DNA of 31,399 bases from Streptosporangiaceae bacterium (GCA_030045295.1 JASIGD010000248.1:1-31399); one strand, 5' to 3'; positions 1-8,157 are shown, numbered from the stretch's first letter. A program made the numbers and translations. The notes: generated by a model not told the origin, from the sequence alone.

Positions 1-288
1 GCCGGCCTGGACGCGCCCGCGGTGCTGGTCCGGCCCGACTGGGCGCGGCTGGCCGGATCCCCGGCCCCGGACCGAGCAGGCGGTGACGGCGATCTGCCCG
101 GCGTCGTCCGCGAGGTGCGGTTCCGCGGACCGCACACCGACTACCACGTGGCCACGCCCGCCGGAACGGTGCTGGTCAGGGAGGCCGGACCGCCCCGGGC
201 CGGCTGCGGCCCGGTCCGCTGGTCCCTGCTCAGGGCCAGGCTGATGCCCCGCGAACACCCGCCGGCCGCGGCCGCCCGGCCCAGCTGA
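1..288 (+). CDS. ABC transporter ATP-binding protein, C-terminal TOBE domain (5'-truncated by the window)
   Basis: The frame is open from the first base and ends with TGA at 286-288, so only about 95 C-terminal residues are seen. They contain VRPDWARL followed by GVVREVRFRGPHTDYHV and a strand ending TVLVREAG, the pattern of the TOBE_2 domain at the end of PotA/FbpC/CysA-type importer ATPases. This domain regulates the ATPase and may contact substrate. The nucleotide-binding domain lies outside the window, so the substrate (polyamine, iron, thiamine or other) cannot be told. The family is fairly sure, the substrate unknown. It lies 101 bp upstream of gltD on the same strand. Confidence 0.7.
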   Translation, partial: AGLDAPAVLVRPDWARLAGSPAPDRAGGDGDLPGVVREVRFRGPHTDYHVATPAGTVLVREAGPPRAGCGPVRWSLLRARLMPREHPPAAAARPS

Positions 289-389
289 GAGGCCCGCTGC
301 CGGCCATACGATTTCCGCCGCTCGGCGAGTATCGTGAGAACCGGACAGCGTCGTCCGGCCCCAGATCCCTGCTGGCGCTGGAGCGCGCC

Positions 390-1919
390 ATGGCTGACCC
401 TAAGGGCTTCCTCACCACCCCGCGCCAGGACTGCGCACGCCGTCCGGTTCACGAGCGGGTGCGGGACTGGAACGAGGTGTACGACCGGCGGAGCCTGCTG
501 CCGATCATCAGGTCGCAGGCGGGACGCTGCATGGACTGCGGCATCCCGTTCTGCCATCAGGGCTGCCCGCTGGGCAACCTGATTCCGGAGTGGAACGACC
601 TGGTCTGGCGCGGCGACTGGGCGGCCGCCAGCGAGCGGTTGCACGCGACGAACAACTTCCCCGAGTTCACCGGCAGGCTCTGCCCGGCCCCCTGCGAGCC
701 GGCCTGCGTGCTGGCCATCAGCCGGCCCGCGGTCACGATCAAGAACGTCGAGGCCACGATCGCCGACCAGGCGTGGGAGCGGGGGTACGTCATGCCGCGG
801 CCGGCCGGGCGCGTGTCCGGCCGGACCGTCGCCGTGATCGGCTCCGGCCCGGCCGGGCTGGCCTGCGCCCAGCAGCTCACCCGGGCCGGGCACCGGGTCA
901 CGGTGTACGAGCGGGACGACCGCGCGGGCGGGCTGCTGCGGTACGGGATTCCCGAGTTCCGGATGGAAAAGCGTCACCTTGACCGGCGGCTGGCGCAGAT
1001 GCGCGCCGAGGGCACCCGGTTCCGCGTCGGCGTCGCGGTCGGCCGCCAGCTGGACGCCGGCGAGCTCAGGCGGCGCTTTGACGCCGTGGTGGTCGCGGTC
1101 GGGGCCGCCGCGCGGCGCGAGCTGCCGGTGCCCGGCCGGGATCTGGCCGGAATCCACCAGGCGATGGACTACCTGCCGCTGGCGAACCGGGCCTGCCAGG
1201 GCGATTTCGGCGGTCAGCCGCCGGTCAGCGCGGACGGCCGCCGCGTGGTCGTCGTCGGCGGCGGCGACACCGGCGCCGACTGCGTGGGCACGGCGCTGCG
1301 CCAGCGCGCGGTCTCGGTCGTCCAGCTGGACATCAACCCGCTGCCCGGCCAGGACCGTCCCTCGCACCAGCCGTGGCCGGTGTACCCGAAGGTCTACCGG
1401 GTCTCCTCCGCCCATCAGGAGGCCCGCGAGCTGGCCGGGCCGCGCGGCGAGGGCACGGGCGACGGCGGCGTCCCGGTACCGGGGCCGGACGGGGACGTCC
1501 GGGTGTTCTCCGCGTCCACGCTCCGCTTCGAAGGCAACCGGGACGGCCAGGTCCGGGCGCTGCACCTGGCCGGGGTGGAGCCGGAGCGGCGGCGGCCGCA
1601 GCCGGGCACCGAGCGGGTGATCCCGGCCGACCTGGTCCTGCTCGCGCTGGGTTTCGACGGCCCCGAACGCGACGGCGCGCTGATGGGGCAGCTGGGGCTG
1701 CGGCCGGACCCGCGCGGCAACTTCGCCCGCGACGATGACTTCGGCGCCGGACCGGACGGGGTATTCGTGGCCGGGGACGCCGGACGCGGAGCGTCGCTGA
1801 TCGTGTGGGCCCTGGCGGAGGGCCGCAGCGTCGCGGCTGCCGTCGACCGTTACCTGACCGGCGCCAGCACGCTGCCCGCGCCGATCAGCAGCTCCGACCG
1901 GCCGCTGGCGGCTCGCTGA
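390..1919 (+). CDS. gltD: Glutamate synthase small subunit (GltD-type FAD/Fe-S oxidoreductase)
   Basis: A 509-aa protein that supplies NADPH electrons to the glutamate synthase large subunit, or to another partner in GltD-like enzymes. The N-terminal cysteine domain has C47, C50, C55 and C59, then C98, C102 and C106, the usual 4Fe-4S ligands. GSGPAG (151-156) is the FAD Rossmann loop, and VVVVGGGDTGADC further on is the NADPH-binding fold. The C-terminal FVAGDAGRGASLIVWALAEG is the second FAD motif. The ATG at 390 follows GGAG at 380-383 with six bases between. Length is slightly above the usual 480 or so because of loops rich in Gly and Pro. No gltB is adjacent: upstream is an ABC transporter gene and downstream a convergent regulator. 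Either gltB lies elsewhere or this is a GltD paralogue with a different partner. Confidence 0.9.
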   Translation: MADPKGFLTTPRQDCARRPVHERVRDWNEVYDRRSLLPIIRSQAGRCMDCGIPFCHQGCPLGNLIPEWNDLVWRGDWAAASERLHATNNFPEFTGRLCPAPCEPACVLAISRPAVTIKNVEATIADQAWERGYVMPRPAGRVSGRTVAVIGSGPAGLACAQQLTRAGHRVTVYERDDRAGGLLRYGIPEFRMEKRHLDRRLAQMRAEGTRFRVGVAVGRQLDAGELRRRFDAVVVAVGAAARRELPVPGRDLAGIHQAMDYLPLANRACQGDFGGQPPVSADGRRVVVVGGGDTGADCVGTALRQRAVSVVQLDINPLPGQDRPSHQPWPVYPKVYRVSSAHQEARELAGPRGEGTGDGGVPVPGPDGDVRVFSASTLRFEGNRDGQVRALHLAGVEPERRRPQPGTERVIPADLVLLALGFDGPERDGALMGQLGLRPDPRGNFARDDDFGAGPDGVFVAGDAGRGASLIVWALAEGRSVAAAVDRYLTGASTLPAPISSSDRPLAAR

Positions 1920-2012
1920 GGCAAAGGTTACGCGATGACCGGACCGCCTTCGCGGCAGAGGCCTGCCCCGGCCGACCGCGGCGCGCAGGCGCACCCGTTC
2001 GGCGGGCGGCGG

Positions 2013-2720
2013 CTAATCCTCGGCCTTCAGCTTGTCCGCGATGGCCGTGACGCCGGCGATGAACAGCTCGACGCCGAGCCGGTAGTGGATCTCCGGGTCG
2101 CAGCTGGCCATCTGCGGGGCGCACTCGACCAGCCGCGGGTATCTGGCGGCGGGCAGCATGACCAGGAAGACCTCATTGCGCCGCTGCTCTTCGGCGCGCT
2201 CCTCCGCGGATAGCTCAGGCGCTCGGCCCGGCTCGCTCATGACCAGCATGATCCCGGTCCACAGCGTGCTTCGGGCGATCTCGGCGGCCTGCTCGGGATC
2301 GAACCCGGCGCCGCGCAAGATCTCGAGGGCGGCCTCGGCGGCCCGCAGCGCCGGCTCGCTCTGCTTCTCCTTCTCGAGCAGCAGCTGCGGCGCGGCCGGG
2401 TGCGCGCGCAGCACGCTGATCAGCGATTCCAGCCCCCGCTGCAGCTGAACTGACCACGGGACCGACGGGTCGACGTGCACGTCGACCTCACCCCAGATCT
2501 GCTCGGCCACGCCCTGTAGCAGGTCTTCCTTGCTGCGGAAATGCCAGTACAGCGCCATCGGGGTGACGCCCAGGTCCTGGGCCAGCTTGCGGATGGTCAG
2601 CGCGTCGAGGCCTTCGGTGTCGGCGAGCTTGAGCGCGCGGTCGGTCACGGCGCGCTTGCTGAGCCGGGTCCGGCCCTCAAACTCGCCGTCCGGCTCTTCT
2701 GGCCGAGGGTCTGCCTTCAT
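2013..2720 (-). CDS. TetR-family transcriptional repressor
   Basis: A 235-aa regulator. Residues about 20-70 form the TetR helix-turn-helix with LTIRKLAQDLGVTPMALYWHF, followed by KEDLLQGVAEQIW. The remainder is a helical ligand-binding domain of the TetR_C type. The frame stays open upstream to 2813, but that extension (Tyr-, Ile- and Cys-rich) is translated from the AT-rich intergenic palindromes and looks non-coding, so the ATG at 2720 is chosen. The gene is divergent from the MFS exporter at 2832, and the 111-bp spacer is packed with GTAC/CGTA palindromes. This is the classical layout of a drug-responsive repressor controlling its own gene and an efflux pump. The inducing ligand is unknown. 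Confidence 0.9.
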   Translation of the reverse strand: MKADPRPEEPDGEFEGRTRLSKRAVTDRALKLADTEGLDALTIRKLAQDLGVTPMALYWHFRSKEDLLQGVAEQIWGEVDVHVDPSVPWSVQLQRGLESLISVLRAHPAAPQLLLEKEKQSEPALRAAEAALEILRGAGFDPEQAAEIARSTLWTGIMLVMSEPGRAPELSAEERAEEQRRNEVFLVMLPAARYPRLVECAPQMASCDPEIHYRLGVELFIAGVTAIADKLKAED

Positions 2721-2732
2721 CACTTGACAACT

Positions 2733-2803
2733 ATACGCCGTACAAGCGATGATGTACAACGTACTTGTACGACGTATAAGAACGATATACAGGTACGACG
2801 TAC
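2733..2803. promoter_or_regulatory. Divergent tetR/MFS promoter-operator region with GTAC palindromes
   Basis: An AT-rich island between the two divergent genes. GTACAA-N5-TTGTAC (2754-2770) is a perfect 6-bp inverted repeat. GTACGACGTAC (2793-2803) is palindromic apart from its centre. The same theme recurs as ATACGCCGTAC (2733-2743) and GTACGACGTAT (2767-2777). GTATA/TATAC arms lie at 2774-2778 and 2786-2790. A TTGACA hexamer sits at 2724-2729. Repeated near-palindromes are expected for a TetR dimer, probably with more than one site. Which hexamers form the two promoters is not resolved. Confidence 0.7.
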
Positions 2804-2831
2804 ATGAGCTCACCAGGAAAGGACGATCGCT

Positions 2832-4361
2832 GTGCCAGCGAGTACCGTGTCAGCGGATCCCGGGGGGTCCAGGGGGCACCTGGGATCCATCAGCGCTGCC
2901 TCGCCGAACAGGTGGTGGGCGCTGGCGGCCATGAGCCTGGCCGCATTCATGGCCTACCTCGACAACAACGTGACGAACGTCGCGATCCCGACCATCCAGC
3001 GCAGCCTGCACCTGTCGGTGGCCGGGCTGGAATGGGTGGTCAGTAGCTACCTGCTCACGCTGGCCGGGCTGCTCCTGGTCGGCGGCAGGCTGGCCGACGT
3101 GTACGGGCGGCGCCGGATATTCCTGGCCGGCCTGGCCGTCTTCACGCTGTCCTCGCTGGCCGCCGGGCTGGCCGGCAGCGGCGGCGTGCTCATCGCCAGC
3201 CGCGCGGTGCAGGGGATCGGCGCCGCGATGCTGATGCCGACCACGCTGGCCATCATCGTGGCGGCCTTCACCGACCTGCGGGAGCGTGCCACGGCGATCG
3301 GCATCTGGGCCGCGATCGGCGCGCTCGCGCTGGCCACCGGACCGGTCGTCGGCGGCCTGATCAGCCAGCACCTCCACTGGGGCTGGATCTTCCTGATCAA
3401 CGTGCCGGTGGGCGTGATCACGTTCGCGATCGCCCTGGCGTACGTGACCGAATCGCGGGCCGAGGACGCGGTGCGCCGGATCGACCTGCCCGGCCTGGTC
3501 ACCTCGGCGCTGACCTTGTTCCCGCTGACCTACGCGCTGATCGAAGGCAACGTGAAGGGCTGGACCGCGCCGCTGATCATCGTGGCGTTCGCCGCGGCCG
3601 CCGTCGCGGCCGCGGCCTTCCTCGCCGTCGAGGCCCGTGCCGCGCACCCGATGGTGGACCTGACGATGTTCCGGCGCCGCGAGTTCAGCGGCGGCACCGC
3701 CACGATGATGATCTGGGCCTTCGGGATCCTCGGTATCTACTTCTACACCTCGCTCTACCTGCAGGAGACGCTCGGTTTCTCGCCGACCAAGGCCGGCCTG
3801 GCGTTCGTGCCGATGGCGCTGACCGTCGCCGTGTCCGCCGCGCTCGCCCCGCGGGTCGCCGCGTGGGCCGGGGCACAACGCACGGTGGCGTTCGGGATGC
3901 TGCTCATGGTCGTCGGCCTGATCGTGTTCGCCCGCCTCGGCCTGCGGGTCGGCTACGCCGACCTGCTGCCCGGGTTCATGGTGTTCGGCGCCGGAGCAGG
4001 GCTGATGCAGGTACCGCTGACCAACGTGGTCATGGCGGCCACCCCGCCGGCCCGGGCGGGCGTCGCGTCCGCGCTGCTCAATGCCTCGCGGGAGGTCGCC
4101 GGGCTGCTCGGCATCACCGTGATCGGCGCGGTGCTGCGGACCCGGCAGGCCGCCGCGCTGCGCGCCGGCGCGGGGTCGGTGCACGCGTTCGTGGACGGAT
4201 ACCACACCGGGCTCCTGGTCACGATCTTGCTGCTGGCGGCCGGCGTCGTGGTCAGCTACGCGACGCTCCGCCCGCGCGCCGCCGGCCCGGCCGGGCCGGC
4301 CAGCGAGAGCACCGGGATCGAGGCTCTGGGCGAGCTGGTGATCGCGGACGAGCGGTCCTGA
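2832..4361 (+). CDS. MFS drug exporter, DHA2 family (14-helix type)
   Basis: A 509-aa polytopic membrane protein, the right length for EmrB/QacA-type proton-coupled multidrug antiporters. After a 27-residue cytoplasmic lead comes helix 1 with LDNNVTNVAIPTI (43-55), a variant of the DHA2 motif LDxTVVNVALP. Motif A is GGRLADVYGRRR (84-95), and the antiporter motif C region reads ALATGPVVGGLI in helix 5. About 14 hydrophobic segments follow. GTG at 2832 is the start; AGGAAAGGA (2815-2823) is a good ribosome site eight bases upstream. It is probably derepressed when the divergent TetR protein binds a toxic ligand. The codons for residues 9-19 contain an inverted repeat (GGATCCC 2855-2861, GGGATCC 2882-2888). 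Confidence 0.9.
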   Translation: MPASTVSADPGGSRGHLGSISAASPNRWWALAAMSLAAFMAYLDNNVTNVAIPTIQRSLHLSVAGLEWVVSSYLLTLAGLLLVGGRLADVYGRRRIFLAGLAVFTLSSLAAGLAGSGGVLIASRAVQGIGAAMLMPTTLAIIVAAFTDLRERATAIGIWAAIGALALATGPVVGGLISQHLHWGWIFLINVPVGVITFAIALAYVTESRAEDAVRRIDLPGLVTSALTLFPLTYALIEGNVKGWTAPLIIVAFAAAAVAAAAFLAVEARAAHPMVDLTMFRRREFSGGTATMMIWAFGILGIYFYTSLYLQETLGFSPTKAGLAFVPMALTVAVSAALAPRVAAWAGAQRTVAFGMLLMVVGLIVFARLGLRVGYADLLPGFMVFGAGAGLMQVPLTNVVMAATPPARAGVASALLNASREVAGLLGITVIGAVLRTRQAAALRAGAGSVHAFVDGYHTGLLVTILLLAAGVVVSYATLRPRAAGPAGPASESTGIEALGELVIADERS

Positions 4362-6207
4362 GTCCCCCGTTCCGGGGGCCGGACGGGACGACCGCGCGAG
4401 CCTGGCCGGGAACGCCCGGCCAGGCTCGCCGCCGCGGAATGATCGGGCCAGACCCGGGGTTGGCGCGGTCATGACAACTGTGGGCATTATCGGCAGCGGG
4501 CTGATCGGCGGCACGGTAGCCAGGCTGAGCGTGGCCGCGGGGCACCAGGTGGTGCTGAGCAACTCCCGGGGCCCCGAGACGCTCGAGGAGCTGGTCGCCG
4601 AGTTGGGCCCGCTGGCCAGCGCCGCGGCCGCCGAGCAGGCCGGCGAGGCCGGCGACCTCGTGCTGGTCAGCATCCCGGTGAAGGCCTTCGGCGACGTCCC
4701 GGTCAAGCCGCTGGCCGGCAAGCCGGTCCTCGACACCGGTAACTACTATCCCCAGCGCGACGGGCACATCGCGGAGCTGGATACCGGCGCGGCCACCAGC
4801 AGCGAGCTGCTCCAGCGCCATCTGCCGGGTTCGCAGGTCGTCAAGGTGTTCAACAACATCTTCTTCAAGCACCTGCGCTCGCTGGCCCGCCCGCCCGGGG
4901 CTGACGACCGCAGCGCCCTGCCCATTTCGGGCGATGACGCCGCGGCGAAGGCGGCGGTGACCGCGTTCCTCGACTCGATCGGCTACGACGCCGTCGACGC
5001 CGGCCCGCTCGCCGAGAGCTGGCGCCAGGAGCCGGGCACGCCGGCCTACGGCAACCCGTACGGGCCGTTCTCCGACGAGGCGGGGACGCCCGCCGGCGCC
5101 GCGCGGATACGCGCCGACCTGGTCGCCGCGCAGCGGTAACCGGCGCAGCGTCACCGCGGTGTCGTAGATGCGCTGCAGCAGCCGCATCGTCTCCAGCGCG
5201 GCGGACCCGGTGACCGGCGGTTCCCGCCCGGCTGTCACGGCGTCGAGGTAGGCCGCGACGCTGGCCTGCACGGATGCCTGCCAGTCGTCGTCCAGGACGG
5301 GCACCTCGGTCCACCGGCGGTCACGGAACATCGACAGCGCCGGGCCGGCCCGGTAGCCGAAGGACAAGGCCTCGATGCCGCCCAGGTGCAGGATCGCGTC
5401 GCTGCCGGTGATCTCGATTTCATCGTCGAAGGTTCCGCGCGGCCCGTGCTGGTTGGCCTCGACGAGGCCCACGGCACCGGATGCGAACTCCAGGACGGCG
5501 ACGGCGAAGGTCTCGCCCTGCGGCCCGGGCACGTCCAGGACCGCGCGGACCTCGCGGACCGGCCCGAAGAAGAACAGCGCCAGGTAGAGCCGGTGCACGC
5601 CGGCGTCGTACAGCAGGCCGCCGCCGTTGCGGACCGGGGAGTCCCGCCAGTCGCCAAAGGGCGGTCCCATGCCCAGGCGCAGCCGGATCAGCACGGGCCG
5701 GCCGATGGCGCCGGTGTCGATGAGCCGCTTGGCCTCGACGTGCGGGGCGTAGAACACCTGGTTATGGGACACCCCGAGGGCCACGCCCGCCGCCGCGGCG
5801 GCGGCGACGAGTTCCTCGCTTTGCTCGAGGCCGGTCGCCAGCGGCTTTTCCACCAGCACGTTCTTACCCGCCCTGATCGCGCGCAGCCCCACGGGGAAGT
5901 GCAGGTCGTGCGGCAGGCAGATAGACACGGTGCCGACCCGCGCGTCGGCGATCAGCTCACCGGCGTCCCGGTAGGCCCGCACCCCCTCGGCCGCGAACGG
6001 CTCGAGCCGCTCCGGTGCGGTGTCGGCCACCGCGACCAGCCGCGCGGCCGGCGACCGAGCGATCGCGCCCGCGTGCACCCGGCCGATCTCGCCGAGGCCC
6101 ACCAGCCCGACCGCGCCGGCGGCGGCGGGCGGGTGAGGCCCCCGGAGCGCGCTGCCTTCGGCGGCACCCGGGCTCGTCACACTGCGTACCCTACCCTCGC
6201 GCGGCAT
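4252..6207 (-). CDS. Gfo/Idh/MocA-family oxidoreductase with no stop codon at the expected end
   Basis: Residues about 31-355 are a complete NAD(P)-dependent sugar or inositol dehydrogenase-like protein: GLVGLGEIGRVHAG (34-47) Rossmann loop, VEKPLATG (119-126) with the family EKP motif, and YDAGVHRLY (200-208) with the catalytic-region Asp/His. The family normally ends near residue 350, here around position 5140. The frame instead has no stop until 4252, giving 651 codons. The last 295 or so are antisense to the F420 reductase gene and to the terminator hairpin, and look like no known domain. Either the mRNA gives a long-tailed protein, or a stop was lost by mutation or assembly error. The ATG at 6207 has poor ribosome-site spacing. 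GTG at 6180, eight bases after AGGG, is a good alternative. Substrate unknown. Confidence 0.75.
   Translation of the reverse strand: MPREGRVRSVTSPGAAEGSALRGPHPPAAAGAVGLVGLGEIGRVHAGAIARSPAARLVAVADTAPERLEPFAAEGVRAYRDAGELIADARVGTVSICLPHDLHFPVGLRAIRAGKNVLVEKPLATGLEQSEELVAAAAAAGVALGVSHNQVFYAPHVEAKRLIDTGAIGRPVLIRLRLGMGPPFGDWRDSPVRNGGGLLYDAGVHRLYLALFFFGPVREVRAVLDVPGPQGETFAVAVLEFASGAVGLVEANQHGPRGTFDDEIEITGSDAILHLGGIEALSFGYRAGPALSMFRDRRWTEVPVLDDDWQASVQASVAAYLDAVTAGREPPVTGSAALETMRLLQRIYDTAVTLRRLPLRGDQVGAYPRGAGGRPRLVGERPVRVAVGRRARLLAPALGERAGVDGVVADRVEERGHRRLRRGVIARNGQGAAVVSPGRAGQRAQVLEEDVVEHLDDLRTRQMALEQLAAGGRAGIQLRDVPVALGIVVTGVEDRLAGQRLDRDVAEGLHRDADQHEVAGLAGLLGGRGAGQRAQLGDQLLERLGAPGVAQHHLVPRGHAQPGYRAADQPAADNAHSCHDRANPGSGPIIPRRRAWPGVPGQARAVVPSGPRNGGLRTARPRSPARPEPRSRCSRWPARPGRRRAGGASRS
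4396..4429 (+). terminator. Perfect 15-bp hairpin terminator after the MFS gene
   Basis: GCGAGCCTGGCCGGG (4396-4410), a 4-base AACG loop and its exact complement (4415-4429) lie 35 bases after the MFS stop. No T-tract follows, as is common for actinobacterial terminators. The hairpin would also act on transcripts running leftward from the oxidoreductase gene at 6207. Confidence 0.8.
4471..5139 (+). CDS. F420-dependent NADP reductase-like NAD(P)-binding protein
   Basis: A 222-aa single Rossmann-domain protein. GIIGSGLIGG (5-14) is the dinucleotide loop, and SNSRGPE after strand 2 is the serine/arginine 2'-phosphate site of NADP-specific members. LDTGNYYP and VKVFNNI match the family of F420H2:NADP oxidoreductases and related reductases (NADP_oxidored, F420-dependent). 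A role in passing hydride between F420H2 and NADP, or in a related ketone or imine reduction, is inferred. ATG at 4471 is preceded by only a weak GGGG ribosome site. Its 3' half faces the Gfo/Idh/MocA gene, whose frame remains open antisense through this entire gene. The length is normal for the family, so this is the more convincing gene in the overlap. Confidence 0.85.
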   Translation: MTTVGIIGSGLIGGTVARLSVAAGHQVVLSNSRGPETLEELVAELGPLASAAAAEQAGEAGDLVLVSIPVKAFGDVPVKPLAGKPVLDTGNYYPQRDGHIAELDTGAATSSELLQRHLPGSQVVKVFNNIFFKHLRSLARPPGADDRSALPISGDDAAAKAAVTAFLDSIGYDAVDAGPLAESWRQEPGTPAYGNPYGPFSDEAGTPAGAARIRADLVAAQR

Positions 6208-6229
6208 CCTCGCTTCGCCTGAAGCCCAC

Positions 6230-6247
6230 TAGGCTGGTCTGATAATG
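6230..6247 (+). promoter_or_regulatory. Putative leaderless promoter of the ABC exporter operon
   Basis: TAGGCT (6230-6235) fits the actinobacterial -10 consensus TANNNT and lies nine bases before the ATG at 6245. No Shine-Dalgarno sequence is visible, so a leaderless transcript is likely. No clear -35 element is seen. Confidence 0.45.
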
Positions 6248-7246
6248 AACAGCACGCAAGCGTCGCCGAGCGCCACCGCCCGGCCCGGCCGCCAGGCGGA
6301 AGGGGTCATCCATACCGAGGACCTGACCAAGGTCTATCCGGGCACGGATTTCGCCGCGGTTGACAAGCTCAACCTCGACGTCCGCTCCGGCGAGATCTTC
6401 GGCCTCCTCGGCCCGAACGGCGCGGGCAAGACCACCACGGCCGGCATCCTCACCACCCGCGTGGTCCCGACCTCCGGCCGGGCCTTCCTCGCCGGGGTCG
6501 ACGTCGCGGCCCATCCCGCGCTGGCCAAGCAGCTGAGCGGGATCGTCTCGCAGCAGAACACCCTGGACCGCCAGCTCACCGTCTGGGAGAACCTGTACTT
6601 CCACGGCCGGCTGTTCGGCATGGGAGCGACGGCCTCCAGGAGGATCGCCGACGAGCTGCTCGAGCAGTTCCAGCTGTCCCGCTGGGCCAAGGCGTCGGTG
6701 TACGCGCTGTCCGGCGGCATGGCGCAGCGGCTGATGGTGGCGCGGGCCATCTTCCACCGCCCGTCGGTGCTGTTCCTCGACGAGCCCACGGCCGGGCTGG
6801 ACCCGCAGAGCAGGCTCGCGCTGTGGGACCTGCTCGTGGAGCTGCACGGCGAGGGCCAGACGATCATGCTCACCACGCACTACATGGAAGAGGCCGACCG
6901 CCTCTGCGACCGGGTCGCGATCATGGACCACGGCCGCATCCTCGCCCTGGATACCCCCGCCGGGCTCAAGCAGTCGATCGGCGCCGACACGATCGTCACG
7001 CTGAAGACCACCGGCGACCCGGCCCGGCTCGCCGAGCTGCTGGCCGCCGACGTGGCGGGCGTGGCCCGGACCCGGGTGACGGGTGACAGGCTCGAGCTGC
7101 ACATGCAGGCCGGCGACCGGCTGGTCCCGCGCATCGTGCTGGCGGCCGAGCAGAACGGCTTCGACCTCGTCGACGTGTCGATCGCCGAGCCCACCCTGGA
7201 GACCGTGTTCATCAACCTGACCGGAAGGGAGCTGCGGGAAGAATGA
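6245..7246 (+). CDS. ABC-2 type exporter ATPase (DrrA/daunorubicin-resistance type)
   Basis: A 333-aa ATP-binding subunit of an ABC-2 exporter. GPNGAGKTT (56-64) is Walker A, Q103 the Q-loop, LSGGM (155-159) the signature and VLFLDEPTAGLD (175-186) Walker B with D-loop; H212 is the switch histidine. The C-terminal 90 residues form the DrrA-type extension found in drug and polyketide exporters. The gene overlaps the permease gene by ATGA (7243-7246), so the two are co-translated. Substrate is unknown; antibiotic or lipid export is typical of the family. It runs divergent from the oxidoreductase gene, only 37 bp apart. Confidence 0.9.
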   Translation: MNSTQASPSATARPGRQAEGVIHTEDLTKVYPGTDFAAVDKLNLDVRSGEIFGLLGPNGAGKTTTAGILTTRVVPTSGRAFLAGVDVAAHPALAKQLSGIVSQQNTLDRQLTVWENLYFHGRLFGMGATASRRIADELLEQFQLSRWAKASVYALSGGMAQRLMVARAIFHRPSVLFLDEPTAGLDPQSRLALWDLLVELHGEGQTIMLTTHYMEEADRLCDRVAIMDHGRILALDTPAGLKQSIGADTIVTLKTTGDPARLAELLAADVAGVARTRVTGDRLELHMQAGDRLVPRIVLAAEQNGFDLVDVSIAEPTLETVFINLTGRELREE

Positions 7247-8130
7247 CGACTACCTCGGTACCCGCGCAGGCCCCGGCCCGGCGGATCGGCGGCGGTCCCA
7301 CCCGCTCGGTGGCCGCCGCCAGCTGGACCGCGCTCGGCGCCCTGCTGCTGCGCGACGTCGTCGTCCTGCGCAAGCACATCTGGGAGTTCGTGCTGCGCAC
7401 GCTCATCCAGCCGTTCCTGCTGTGCTTCGTGTTCTTGTACGTGTTCCCGAAGATCGGGCAGGGCATCGGAGGCGGCCGAGGCCCGGAGGCGGAGTCGGCC
7501 TTCGCGACCATCTTGGTGCCGGGGGTGGTCGGCATCTCGGTCATGTTCCAGGGCGTGCAATCCATCGCCCTGGCCATGGCCCAGGAGTTCGGCTTCACCC
7601 GCGAGATCGAGGACCGGGTGCAGGCGCCCTGCCCGATCTGGCTGGTGGCCATCGAGAAGGTGCTCTCCGGCGCGGCCCAGGGCCTGCTGTCGGCGGCCAT
7701 CGTGCTGCCGATCGCCTCGGTCGTGCACGCGCCCGGGGTGGAGGCCCACCTGACCCTGCACTGGTGGATCATCGTCACGTTCGTGCCGCTGGCCTGCCTC
7801 GCCATGGCCGGCCTCGGCCTGGTCCTGGGGACCAGCTTCGAGCCGAGGAACATCGGCCTGATGTTCGGCTTCATCATCTTGCCGATCACGTTCCTCGGCG
7901 GCACCTACTACTCGTGGACCAAGCTCGCCCCGGTGGAGGTGGGGGGCTGGCACTGGCTGCAGACCATCGTGCTGATCAACCCGCTCATCTACGTGAACGA
8001 GGGGATGCGGGCCGCGTTCACCAGCGCGCCGCACATGCACCTGTACGTCGTCTACCCGGTCGTGATCGGGTTCGGCGCCCTGTTCCTGGCCATCGGGCTG
8101 CGTAACTTCCGCCGCCGCGTGCTGTCCTGA
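7243..8130 (+). CDS. ABC-2 type exporter permease
   Basis: A 295-aa membrane subunit partnering the ATPase encoded just upstream. About six transmembrane helices follow a 30-residue cytoplasmic lead: near 47-70, 85-110, 135-160, 165-195, 205-225 and 255-285. The FEPRNIGLMFGFIILPITFLGG stretch across residues 203-224 is typical of the ABC2_membrane family signature region. LLLRDVVVLRKHIWEFVLRTLIQP at the beginning is the usual amphipathic coupling segment. The gene starts within the ATGA overlap. It ends before a GC-rich hairpin shared with the convergent thioredoxin gene. Confidence 0.88.
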   Translation: MTTTSVPAQAPARRIGGGPTRSVAAASWTALGALLLRDVVVLRKHIWEFVLRTLIQPFLLCFVFLYVFPKIGQGIGGGRGPEAESAFATILVPGVVGISVMFQGVQSIALAMAQEFGFTREIEDRVQAPCPIWLVAIEKVLSGAAQGLLSAAIVLPIASVVHAPGVEAHLTLHWWIIVTFVPLACLAMAGLGLVLGTSFEPRNIGLMFGFIILPITFLGGTYYSWTKLAPVEVGGWHWLQTIVLINPLIYVNEGMRAAFTSAPHMHLYVVYPVVIGFGALFLAIGLRNFRRRVLS

Positions 8131-8136
8131 CCCGCT

Positions 8137-8157
8137 CCGGGCGGCTGGCCCGCCCGG
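8137..8157. terminator. Hairpin between convergent ABC permease and thioredoxin genes
   Basis: CCGGGCGG (8137-8144), loop CTGGC, and complementary CCGCCCGG (8150-8157) lie in the 49-bp gap between converging genes. It is suitable as a bidirectional terminator without T-tract. Confidence 0.55.

Noticed and set aside
141..1994. Long open frame on the minus strand opposite gltD
   Set aside because: It is antisense to a full GltD with clear motifs, and its translation is rich in Arg, Pro and His without any domain, as expected for GC-rich shadow frames.
2850..4736. 628-codon minus-strand frame opposite the MFS gene
   Set aside because: Its translation has low-complexity Gln/His/Arg/Gly composition and no motif, whereas the plus strand encodes a clear 14-helix transporter.
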